Below are positions 27,988-36,000 of a stretch of 36,000 bases of DNA, piece after piece. The notes beneath the pieces are model-generated. The model was given only the letters and a program-made list of their open reading frames with translations. It did not search any database and was not told the DNA's origin. The position numbers and the translations under genes are program-made. Source of the DNA: Prorocentrum cordatum (lineage: Eukaryota; Sar; Dinophyceae; Prorocentrales; Prorocentraceae); NCBI GenBank assembly GCA_963575745.1, contig CAUYUJ010009746.1, forward strand, positions 1 through 36,000. The letters are read 5' to 3'. The first letter of the stretch is position 1. The number at the start of each line of letters is the position of its first letter.

Positions 27988-28628
27988 GGGGGGAGGGCAG
28001 ATGTGGCCACGTCGCATTCCTTTTTTTTCGCCGCCGATCACCCCCCCCCCCAAAAAAAAACAGCATTTTTTGGGGGGGAACACCAGGAGAACAAAAAAAA
28101 TGGCAGAAAGGGAGGAGGAGGAGGAGGAGGAGGAGAGGGAGGAGGCGGAGGAGGAGGAGGAGGAGGCGGAGGAGGAGGAGGAGGAGGAGGACGACACAGA
28201 CCAGATTTTGCACAGAAACAGTCGCGAACTCAGCGCGAAAGCCTCGCGCGCGCGCTTTTGAACCCCTGCGACTCCACAATCCCCTGTTCTCGAGGAGGAG
28301 GAGGAGGAGGAGGAGGAGGAGGAGGAGGAGGAGGGGGAGGGGGAGGATGAGGAGGAGGAGGAGGAGGGGGAGGAGGCCCTCACCCCGCCGCCCCATCCCC
28401 CCCGCTCGGGGGGGGGGGGGTAGATGTCAGGGGCCACGCGAGGGAGGGCATGGGCTCAGGCCAGAGGAGGAGGCAGCGACCTCGTCCCTCCCCGCCCCAG
28501 CAACGCCGCGCGCCCTCTCCCTGTCGGAATTTGGCGTGATGCCTGCGTGGGCGCAGACGCACACCGTGCTCGCACCTGTTGCGGCCGGTCCTTCGGTCAC
28601 GCTTCCCCCCTTTTGACTTCCGTAGATA
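27988..28628. other. Non-coding stretch with GGA arrays and a C/A-G/T hairpin
   Basis: Inverted repeat C11A9-CAGCA-T6G7 at 28041-28078; GGA arrays at 28112-28193 and 28292-28377 flank a mixed 100-nt segment. No gene supported. Confidence 0.6.
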
Positions 28629-28818
28629 CGCTAACGGCGATGTAGGCAACGGCGATGTAGGTTTCGGTATTGTGGGAACGTGTGGCGAGCGCTTTCCTAC
28701 CATTCGCCGTGTCGCTTTCGCTGGATACATGTGCAGATTGGAAATGTAGGAAAGTGTGGATCGTGGGTTCCTACAAGTTGGTTCTCAACATCACCGTTCA
28801 GCAACATCGCCGTTAGCG
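28629..28818. mobile_element. MITE-like element with about 30-bp terminal inverted repeats
   Basis: Left end CGCTAACGGCGATGTAGGCA ACGGCGATGT, right end the complement of CGCTAACGGCGATGTTGCTG AACGGTGATGT: 15 identical terminal bases, then about 12 of 16. Inner sequence contains a second nested pairing CTTTCCTAC/GTAGGAAAG. 190 bp, no coding capacity. I see no clear target-site duplication (GATA on the left, TGGC on the right). Confidence 0.6.
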
Positions 28819-29218
28819 TGGCCTTGTGACTCGCGTCCAGCCCCAATCAGCGGCAACGTTAGGGGGGATAGGCTCAGAGGGGGAACGCATCGACTCTCGA
28901 TCTCCCGGATCGCCGAGGGGGGGCCGATAGCCCGCCCCGCCAAGGGACGTGCGGATTCGCGAACGGGACCTATCGCCGAGCTATCGGAGCTGCATCGCCG
29001 ATTCAAACTCGATGTTCCTTCCCCCCCCGAGCTGATCCCGCCCTAACTTTGCCTCCAGCAGGGGTGCACAAGCCTCGTCAGAAGGCGGCGGCGCTTCTCA
29101 GTCCCGCCTTCTGAGAGACCCTTCTGAGTCTTTCCTGAAATCTTGGATGGCATTATTTCACACGGGGCGTTTTGCCCCCCTGCTTCGGACCCCAGGACCA
29201 TGACATATTGATATGGCT
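28819..29218. other. Non-coding stretch, nothing recognised
   Basis: Short open frames on both strands only. No gene supported. Confidence 0.35.
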
Positions 29219-29303
29219 GGACAGATGCCTCAGAAACGTGGGGTCCAGGGCTGTGGCCGACTTTAACGGTGTTGCAATTTGTTCGCAACGTCGGATCTCA
29301 GGG
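29219..29303 (+). repeat. Structured dispersed repeat S, copy 2
   Basis: GACAGATGCCTCAGAAACGT GGGGTCCAGGGCTGTGGCCG ..., hairpin GTTGC-AATTTGTTC-GCAAC followed by GTCGGAT. Counterpart at 21618-21705. In the stem, C:G of copy 1 has become T:A here. Confidence 0.7.
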
Positions 29304-29699
29304 GTGGGGGGCGGCGGGCCTTCTCGGAGGGCGCCTGCGCTTCTCAGAAGTCCGCCCGCCTGAGCAGCTAGCTCTCTGGGCCTTCTCCAGAGCCGCGGGC
29401 GGCTCTTCAGAAGGCGCCAGCGGCTTGTGACCGACCCGCAGGCCTCTCTGCCCTCCCCCCCCCTCCCCCCCAGACGGGCCGCCGAAGGCAGCTTTGGCGA
29501 CTGCGCGTTCGAGCCCGCAGTGCGGCCCCATCGAGGACGGCGTAGACTATCGAAGACGCCTACAGCGAACCACCGCCGCCCGCTGCCTTCTGTAAGCGCT
29601 TATGTGGCCAAACTCTGTGGAGAGATGCTCGGCCACGCTGTCGGACTGTGCGTGTTCCCCCCACCGTTGTAGCAACCCTTCGCGGAACACGTGGTGGAG
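29304..29699. other. Non-coding stretch, nothing recognised
   Basis: GC-rich, short frames only. No gene. Confidence 0.35.
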
Positions 29700-30290
29700 G
29701 AAGAGAAGAGAAGGATCGGGCGTCTGGGGCACTCTTGGGGCCTCCTGGAGGCCTTCCCGAGGCCTCTTGGGGGCCTTTGGGGACTTCTTGGGGGCCTCTT
29801 TGGCCGTCTTAGGGTGTTCCTGGCCAGTCTGAAGGGTCGGAAGCCGTCTTGGGGACCTCTCCGGGCCAACTTAAGCCCATCTTGGGGCGCGTCAGGGCCG
29901 TCTTAGAGGCCACCTTGAGCGTCTTGGAGGCCTCTTGGGCGCCTTGGACCCTCTTGGGGCCATCTTGGGGGCCTCTTGGGCCGTCATGGGGCCATCTGGG
30001 AGGCCTCTCAGGCGCTCTGGGGGGCTATCTTGAAGGGCATCTTGGGCCGTCTCGGGCCGTCAGAAGACCGAGAATAAGTACATTGAAAAATCCTTGACAG
30101 AGCTAAGGGCACGTAATCAAGGATTTGTGCCTCTTCGGGCGTTCCTGGGGAACTACTTGGAGGTCTCTTGGGCCGGCCGTCTTGAGGCCATGTTGGGCCG
30201 TCTTGGGGCCATTGGGGCCGTCTTTGGGTCGCAGTGGGACCGTCTTGGAGGCCATGTTGGCCGTCTTGGGCAGATCAGTTATGGACGTTC
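29700..30290. repeat. Degenerate GGCC-TCTTGGGG repeats
   Basis: Iterated TCTTGGGGGCCTC / GGCCGTCTTGGGGCCAT units of irregular spacing (about 20-25 nt) over nearly 600 bp. The complement GGCCCCAAGA is the terminal motif of repeat R1, so the two share a building block in opposite orientation. Confidence 0.75.
30088..30126. repeat. 10-bp stem-loop
   Basis: AAATCCTTGA (30088-30097) and TCAAGGATTT (30117-30126) around a 19-nt loop, inside the degenerate repeat region. Confidence 0.8.
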
Positions 30291-30537
30291 CATTCAGAAA
30301 TCTAGCAAGCCTTGCACCCATGTGGCAAGCCACAGGGGGCGGCGAATCTACGGGCCGCGGCCCATCCCGCAACCGGGCCTGTCTCGGGGCCCTCTTGGCC
30401 CGTTCTGGGGCAATCCCGGTTCCGAGCAGATTGTACGGAAAGCGCCGGACAACAGCTGGAGGCACGCCAGGAGCCCCAGAAAAGTTGAGAATCTGGGGCC
30501 AGGGCCCCTTGAGGACTGAGGACCGAGGACCACCAGG
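30291..30537. other. Upstream region of the modular gene, nothing recognised
   Basis: The upstream exons of the gene that begins at about 30538 probably lie here or further left, but I could not identify them. The coding frame is open back to 30520 (TGA at 30517). Confidence 0.35.
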
Positions 30538-33500
30538 GACCTGAGGGCAGTCCAACTCGTGCCTCGCGGCACGGTGGCGGATTTTGTCGACGGGGATTGG
30601 AGCGCCCAGCCAAAGCACGCGACGAGCGCGGAGCTCTGCTGCGAGCACTGCCGGCGGGAGCGCCGGTGCCAGTCCTATTCCTACGTCGCGAGCGCCGGGG
30701 GCGAGAACGCCAGCAGCAGCGGGTGTTGGCTCAAGGTCGAGGAAGAACAAGCTGCATAAACACGAGGCCTGCCGCACGATCTGGGGCTTCCTCCAGACAA
30801 ACATGGACACAAGCGCCGTGGACGTATGATTATGCTTGGGCAGCGTTTTGTGCTTCTCGGATTGGTATTGCTTAGGGGGGCCCTCGACTTCCTTGCATGA
30901 ACTAATAAAAAATGCTGCGGGGCGGGAAACAAACATTCCATAAACATGCGCTTCACGGGCTCCCCGCGGACCTCCGAAAGTTTACGCCTGTGTGCTGGCC
31001 GCTCCTTCTCTGCAAGGGCGGCCCGCCCATGCGCAAGGAGATCAAGAAGGGCGTCGTGTCTGGGCAGGTGCTCGCGCACGCGGCCGCGGCGCGTGACGGC
31101 GCGGCGCCCAGCGGCTCGCCGAGCGAGCCCGCCGACGGCTCGCCAAGCGGGCCTGCCGCGGCGGCGGCCGCGGAGCCCGCAGGCGCCGCGGCGGCGGCCG
31201 CGGGGCCACAGGGTGCCGCGGAGGGCGCGCAGGCCCGAGGGCGCCGCGGCGGGCGTTCGGACGCCTTCGTCTGTCCTTGGCGGCCTTCGGGCCTCGGGGT
31301 GGCCTCCAGCAGCTGCGCCTCGCGGAGGGCGCTCCTGGGGTGCCCGGATTGCCCCGAACCGCTGCCACAGGCCCGAGTCATGGCCCGAAAACCAGACGAA
31401 CGACGAAGGCCAGAGGATGGCGAGCTGAGACAGCGGCAGTTGGCCTTCGGGAGGGGCCCTCGCCGCCACGGCGGGGCGCAGCTCGGGGAGCCGTTGCGTC
31501 TGGGCCCCGGGCGGGGCCTGGGGGCCGACTCCGAGCTGCTGGGGTCTCAGCTCGCCCTGCTCTTCGTGCAGGGCCAGTGCCAGCCGGTCGAGCAGGACGT
31601 CCACTACGTCGCCGAGGAGGGGTGGAACCACACGCTGAGCGGCATCCCGGACCCGGACCTCTGCTGCATGAAGTGCCATCAGGAGGACCTGTGCCAGGCC
31701 TGGACGTGGATAGAGGACGCCGGCCTGGACGGCGACGTCCCGAGCCAGTGCCTCATGCTGGGCATGGCCGTCCAGAAGAAGGAGTACAGGAAGGGCGAGG
31801 TGTCGGGAATCCTGCTCGGGCGGGCGATGATGCTGCTGCCCCCAGAGGGCGGCGGCGGCGGCGGCGGCGCCAAGGCCGTCGGCGCCCGCGGAGAGAGCGG
31901 CAAGGCAGACGAGCACAGCCCCAACTACAACGGCCACTGCCAGGAGGCCACCCCCTGCATCTCGGGCCAGTTCTTCTGCATGGAGGGGCTGAGCAGGGGG
32001 TCCTGCTCGCCACTGAAGGCGGCCAAGTTCTACGACGGCGACCACGGCTGCGAGCTCTTCTGCGGCGTGGGCGGCTCGGCCTCGCCGGGCGAGGGCCCCG
32101 AGGCCGCCGCGCTGCCCGTGCGCGGCGGCGGCTCGGCGGCGCTGCTGCAGGCGATCTGTTACACGCCCGTGCCCGTGAAGGAGCCGCTGTTGGCCCCGGG
32201 TGCGTCCCTCGACTGGGCCGACTTCGCCACCGCCAACACGTCCGCGCTCTGGTCCCAGCAGGTGCGAGGGGACCTCGCCATCATGCGGGCGCTCGGTGCG
32301 AACGTGGTCCGTGTGCGCGGCGCGGATGGAGCGGCGAACCACCGGCCCTTCCTCGACGAAGCGACTGCGCAGGGGCTCGGGGTCATCACGGAGTTCGGCG
32401 AGTTCCCCTACGTCCAGCTGAAGTACAGCTGCCTTCGCACCAACATGGACTGCTTCGCGCAGGCCAAGAGCCTGCACGCGGCGCACCTGAACTCCGGGCT
32501 TCTGTCGCCCGGAGGCGGGAGTTACCACTCCGCGGTGCACACGGTGGTGCTGATGGTCGATCCAGACACCCGCGTCCAGGCGGTGTTGTCCGAGGGCCCA
32601 GGCGGCGCCGACGAGCTCAAGGGCCTCTTCATCAAGGCGATTGTGAGTGCCCTGGACGGCCTGCTGGAGGCCGAGGCGTCCCTGAAAGTGGGGGGCGCGC
32701 TGCCGAACGTGACAGTGTCCTTCTCCTTCGCGACCTGCGAGGTCTGCAAGCACCTGGGGGACAAGCCGGCCCTGGGCCAGATGGCCGAGCTGCGGGAGGC
32801 GGTGCAGAGGCCAGAGGACTACGGGTACGCGCCGAGGAACGACCTGTGGGCGGCCTACCAGTCCCGGTTCGTCAACAGCGTCAGCACGGACCCCGAAGAA
32901 GAACAAAAATGCATGAACAGAAATTTCCTGAGCTCCGTGCGGATTCCTTGGATCGGCGCTGGGCCTCCCGGCGCACTCAGGGAGGGGGGCGCAGCGCGGA
33001 TCCGAGAGATCCGCGCGAACCTCCGAAAGCTTATGTTGATACCACTGTCTGTGCCTCCAGGACCTCTCAGCGGACGACTTCAGAGAGTACTTCATGGACA
33101 CCTACGACCAGCACTTCCAGGACACCCCGGTGTTCATCAGCGAGTACCGCGCGAACGGCCTCTTGGCCGACAGCGCGGACGCGCTGAGGCAGATGGTCGA
33201 CGTGGCCAGGGGGAACGCGAGCATGCTCCTGGGCCTGGCCCTCCCAGAGTTCCAGGCCCGCAAGGACCGTGGCGAGGGCGCGCAGGCCGCCGGCATCTTC
33301 GAGCTCGGCGACAAAGCCCTCGCCAAGTTCACCCTCGGGATCAGCACGTACGTCGCGTGGTGCCTCGAGCCCACCTGCGACCCCGAGGCCGGCGTCTGCC
33401 TGCCGCGGGCCGTGGCGGACGCGTTCGGCGGCCAGGGCCTCACGGGCTCCGAGGTCGGCGTCTGCCCCCAGACGTCCACCAGCACCACCACCACGCAGAC

Positions 33501-34693
33501 GACCTCGACGGTGACGACCTCCACCAGGACGACCAGCACGTCCACCAAGACGATGACCAGCACGAAGACGACGACCTCCTTCACGACGACCACGAGGACC
33601 ACGACGACCTCAGAGCCCTCCGGAGAGATGCGCGGGTTCCTGTCCTTCGTCTCGGCGGCCATCACGCAGACGCAGGCCCAGACCGCCGTGAGGGCGTCCC
33701 TGGCGCTCTGGTACAACGTCCCCGAGGAGCAGCTCACGACGGTTAAGGTGTTCGAGACCCGGCGGCTGCAGGAGCCGGAAAAGAGAAAGCGGCATGGAAG
33801 TCCATTTTCGGAGCTCCCCATCGGACGTCTCGGATCTGCGCTGGGCCCCCCTGGCAGCGCCGCCGGGGCGCGCCAGGGAGGGGGTCCAGCGGCGATTCAA
33901 GAAGTCGGCGCGGACCTCCGACGACTTATGTTCCCGCCGCGCCTGTTCCTCCGAGGAGTGGAGCGACGGGCAGGCGCCTGCTCAGCCCAGGCTCCTGGTT
34001 GGAAGCTGGATGGTGTCCTATCGGATCCAGCTGCACTACTCCCAGTACGACTACGTCATCAAGGTGGCCACGGCCATCAGCAGCCACGCGAAGCCCTTCG
34101 CGCAGACCCTGGTGGACGAGCTGGTGAAGGCAGGCGGCGACGACCACTCCGTGAGGTCCTCGTGCGAGGTGATCAGCTTCACGGACCTCGAGGGCGAGAG
34201 GATCACCACCCCGTCGACCAGCACCACCACGGTCACCTCGACCATGCCTTGGAAGGCGCTGGTCGGGTTCCTGACGCTTGTGGTCCCAGACGCCGACAAG
34301 GAGCAGGTGGAGAAGGCGGTCCAGTCCTCGCTGGTGATGCGGCTGGACCTGCACCCCGGGGAGTTCTACACCATCTCGGCCTTCGAGTCGGGACGCCGCC
34401 TGCTGCGCGAGGGGGTCGCCCCGGAAGCCAGCCTCCGGAGGCTGGTGGGGGTCGGCGTGCCCGGCTCGAGGCTGGGGCCCGTCCGCTGGGAGGTGTCCTA
34501 CGTGCTGAGGGTGCCGGAGAGGTTCCTGGAGAAGGCGAAAGGCCTTGCGATGGCGCTGAACCACGACTCGGCCACCTTCAAGAGCACGCTGATCTCGCAG
34601 CTGGCCGCTGGCGGGCACAGCGAGGAGGCGCTCAGGGCCTCGCTTGAGGTGGTGACCTTTGCGAAGCTTCAGGTGGACAGCACCAAAGGCTGA
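30538..34693 (+). CDS. Modular extracellular-type protein: PAN x2, GH-like TIM barrel, Thr-rich linker, duplicated C-terminal module (multi-exon, 5' partial)
   Basis: Exons: about 30538-30741, 31017-32894 (possibly with an intron 31356-31571), 33061-33777, 33956-34693; all joins phase 0. PAN/Apple-like domain 1 (SAELCCEHCRRERRCQSYSY ... GCWLK) continues across intron 1 into MRKEIKKGVVSG; PAN domain 2 (PDLCCMKCHQEDLCQAWTWI ... CLMLGM, QKKEYRKGEVSG) has the same layout, which fixes intron 1. Then a Cys-rich segment (CISGQFFCMEG, CELFCGVGG), a glycoside-hydrolase-like TIM barrel (SALWSQQVRGDLAIMRALGA, FGEFPYVQLKYSC, TVVLMVDPDTR, TPVFISEYRANG), a mucin-like Thr/Ser linker, and two copies of a module of about 130 residues. 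Stop TGA 34691-34693. I recall homologues in other dinoflagellates; they are probably secreted or cell-surface carbohydrate-binding or -modifying proteins (inference). No signal peptide is visible because the start is missing. Confidence 0.75.
30742..31016 (+). other. Intron 1 (GA-AG, 275 nt, introner family)
   Basis: Donor GTCGAG|GAAGAACAAGCTGCATA, acceptor CTTCTCTGCAAG|GGCGGC, phase 0. Shares its start (GAAGAAC ... TGCAT) and its 3' block (CGCGGACCTCCGAAAGTTTA) with introns at 32895 and 33778. Placement is supported by continuity of the PAN domain. Confidence 0.75.
31356..31571 (+). other. Candidate intron 2 (GA-AG, 216 nt)
   Basis: Possible donor TGCCCC|GAACCGCTG and a good acceptor CTGCTCTTCGTGCAG|GGCCAG, both phase 0. 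The frame is open without splicing, so this is tentative; the low-complexity composition of the segment and the clean acceptor just before PAN domain 2 favour an intron. Confidence 0.4.
32895..33060 (+). other. Intron 3 (GA-AG, 166 nt, introner family)
   Basis: Donor ACGGACCCC|GAAGAAGAAC, acceptor TGTGCCTCCAG|GACCTC, phase 0; joins NSVSTDP to DLSADDFREYFMDTYDQHFQ inside the TIM barrel. Contains a 7-bp hairpin GCGGATC-CGAGA-GATCCGC and the block GCGAACCTCCGAAAGCTTAT. Confidence 0.8.
33778..33955 (+). other. Intron 4 (GA-AG, 178 nt, introner family)
   Basis: Donor CAGGAGCCG|GAAAAGAGAA, acceptor TTCCTCCGAG|GAGTGG, phase 0. Shares with intron 3 GGAGCTCC / GCGCTGGGCC, CAGGGAGGG and CGGACCTCCGA..CTTATGTT. 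It must be removed because the frame changes across it. Confidence 0.8.
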
Positions 34694-35336
34694 CGAGGGA
34701 GCGGCGCCGCCAGGTCTCCCCCAGGGTTTCATCGAAAGCGGCCAGCCCGACCGCAAATGAGCGACAGATAGAAACTTGATCGACTGCGCCAGCAGTCGCG
34801 CGTCTGTTCCCCGCAGGGTCTCACGCAAGCGCCCTCTCCTCCATTGCGGTGTGCCACGCTGCCGCTGACGGCCCGCGCACGCCGCGGCGCGAGGTTGCTA
34901 TCTCTTCTTGCGTAGGGCCCCTTTTTTTGTCGTGGCTCAAGCGGCAAGGGACCTCCTGCACGCGCGTGCGGGACGGCCTGCTGCTCCGCCGCCCGCGCCC
35001 CCGCCGGCCGGGGGAGAGACACGGCGGCCCCGCCGCCTCGGGGGCATGGCCGCTTGAGGCGGCGGCTGCTCCGGCTCTTCCTCCCCCGCCTCGGGGGAAG
35101 GGCCTCCTGCACGCGCGTGCGGGACGGCATGCTGGTCCACCGCACGCGCCCCCGCTGGCCAGGGCAGAGGACGGGAGAAGGGGAGGGGGACAGGAGGAGA
35201 GGATAGGAGGAGGAGGAGGAGGAGGAGGAGGAGGAGGAGGAGGAGGAGGAGGAGGAGGAGGAGGAGGGGGGGAGGAGGGGGAGGAGGGAGAGGAGAGGAG
35301 GAGGAGGAAGAGGAGGAAAAGAAGAAGGAAAGGCGA
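34694..35336. repeat. Intergenic region: direct repeat and GGA array
   Basis: A 65-nt direct repeat, 34951-35015 and 35102-35166 (CTCCTGCACGCGCGTGCGGG ACGGC...), and a GGA array at about 35197-35330. No gene supported. Confidence 0.7.
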
Positions 35337-35379
35337 TCCGTAACCATTTTGACTCAAGTCCGTAGCATGTCGGCTCAGG
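35337..35379 (+). other. Two tandem spliced-leader relics
   Basis: Relic 1 (35337-35358) matches the 22-nt SL at 20 positions (CCGTAACCATTTTGACTCAAG differs only by two G-to-A changes). Relic 2 (35359-35379) follows at once: TCCGTAGCATGTCGGCTCAGG, one base deleted and three substituted. Two successive leaders imply two rounds of trans-splicing, reverse transcription and integration. The ATG at 35367 lies inside relic 2. Confidence 0.92.
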
Positions 35380-36000
35380 ACCTGGAAGGTTTTGTCTCCC
35401 GAGCAGCAGGCACCGTGGTTGGAGATGTCAGATGCTCTGATCACTGCCGCCAGTATGGTTTTGACCAGTCCGCGCGCGAAAAGCTCGTGGATCTCCGGTG
35501 GAGGCAGAAGATGGGCATCGCCAACTTCGCCACAACGCTGCAGCTCGAGAGTGCCCAGTTGGAGATGGACCGCAATCCATAGTTGTTGTCGGATACCCAG
35601 GGTACCCTTGCTAATAAAACTGAGAAAAATGCTCGCGATGTTGTTTTATTCCCCCCCCATGAACCGCCAGTTAAGATCCAGCGGTTGGAAGGGGATGTTC
35701 GGGATGCCATGGAGGAAGCTCGGTTGGCGGCGGCGGGGAGGGTGGGCCAGGCTGTGCCCGCGCCCGCTGCACCGCCCCAGGGGACAGTCCAGCTCGTCGC
35801 GCAGCTCGACCAGGCGCTGGGGCAGGCGCCGCATGGAGCCCTGGGCGCCCTCCAGGCGCCGGTCAAGGCCTTGTTGGCGGCGCTGCGCCCACCACCCGCC
35901 CCCGCTGCCCCCGAGCCCGCCGCTGCCGCAGGAGGAGGAGGAGGCGTTGCTGCCGCGCCTGGTGATGTCTTCCCTGGTGCTCATGTCCCTGAAGCGTGTT
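35367..36000 (+). CDS. SL-retroposed gene, unknown function, with in-frame TAG; runs off the window
   Basis: The frame starts at ATG 35367 (MSAQDLEGFVSRAAGTVVGD, YGFDQSAREKLVDLRWRQKM, TTLQLESAQLEMDRNP), meets TAG at 35580-35582 (codon 72), and continues in the same frame without another stop to the window end: LLSDTQGTLANKTEKNARDV, PPHEPPVKIQRLEGDVRDAM, EEARLAAAGR, then a Pro/Ala-rich segment and a Gly run. Composition and helical character are continuous across the TAG, so I read it as one gene of more than 210 residues with a nonsense change (CAG would give NPQLLSD). Alternatively the product ends at 71 residues. No intron is seen, as expected after retroposition. Function not recognised. 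Confidence 0.65.

Noticed and set aside
30726-30736. TTGGCTCAAG, the 3' end of the spliced leader
   Set aside because: Here it encodes WLK of the PAN domain (CWLK) in frame, and the rest of the leader is absent.
30681-33101. 806-codon open frame on the minus strand
   Set aside because: It is antisense to the modular gene, whose GC-rich third positions remove stops on the other strand. It shows no domain, and the plus strand has PAN, TIM-barrel and splice evidence.
34912-34940. CGTAG ... GGCTCAAG
   Set aside because: Only the two ends resemble the leader; the middle is unlike it and too long.
1-36000. Reassignment of TAG to glutamine
   Set aside because: Three TAGs interrupt good frames, but other frames (8387, 6196) end naturally in TAG, and the interrupted genes carry further signs of decay or retroposition.
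1-36000. tRNA, rRNA, SL RNA gene array, CRISPR
   Set aside because: No cloverleaf, no rRNA core sequence, no SL donor (leader followed by GT and an Sm site), and no repeat-spacer pattern was seen.

Overview
The window looks like dinoflagellate nuclear DNA, most likely a Prorocentrum-type core dinoflagellate; the genus is my inference from recalled families and is not verified. Evidence seen in the sequence: (1) genomic copies of the dinoflagellate spliced leader (SL), two of them in tandem; (2) introns with GA-AG and GC-AG borders; (3) high GC with very abundant simple repeats, palindromes and minisatellites; (4) exons of lineage-specific multi-copy protein families that I recall from dinoflagellate gene models. 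There are no prokaryotic operons, CRISPR arrays, rRNAs or tRNAs that I can support.

Left part (1-12.6 kb): every coding block I trust is on the minus strand. In transcription order: a decayed member of a large dinoflagellate-only family (12531-9859; one frameshift, an in-frame TGA and an in-frame TAG, but a clean GC-AG intron); a second family exon (9172-8387); a gene interrupted by a short fold-back element inside a GAC array (7345-6196); a small Ala/Pro-rich retrogene carrying an SL relic in its 5' leader (5318-4752); a single-exon family member with one frameshift in an A-run (4191-2790); and the first exon of a 'DEVTPGN' family gene that may be transposase-like (1427-526). Between them lie four GAC-flanked fold-back elements, a cluster of near-perfect palindromes (5908-6057), and copies of a roughly 470-bp dispersed repeat.

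Middle (12.6-30.5 kb): mostly repeats. There is a 440-bp tandem duplication, an inverted-repeat cluster, an 11-bp array, GAT/GAG arrays, a 5'-truncated LINE (18100-20053) with a probable 12-bp target-site duplication, a 600-nt polypurine tract, a 463-nt T tract, a 65-bp minisatellite, a 920-bp CCATTR hexanucleotide array, a 27-bp array, a MITE-like element, and one decayed minus-strand gene (24535-24048).

Right part (30.5-36 kb): a plus-strand multi-exon gene for a modular extracellular-type protein: two PAN/Apple-like domains, a Cys-rich segment, a TIM-barrel glycoside-hydrolase-like domain whose expected NEP acid/base motif reads VDP, a Thr-rich linker and a duplicated C-terminal module. 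Three of its introns are related in sequence, all phase 0 and GA-AG: a family of introner-type elements. At the end is a retrogene starting inside two tandem SL relics, with one in-frame TAG.

Unifying theme: this is a record of mRNA recycling (reverse-transcribed, SL-capped messages put back into the genome), transposon-made introns and decaying lineage-specific gene families. No single pathway connects the genes. All intron borders were inferred by eye from frame, homology between exons and splice dinucleotides.
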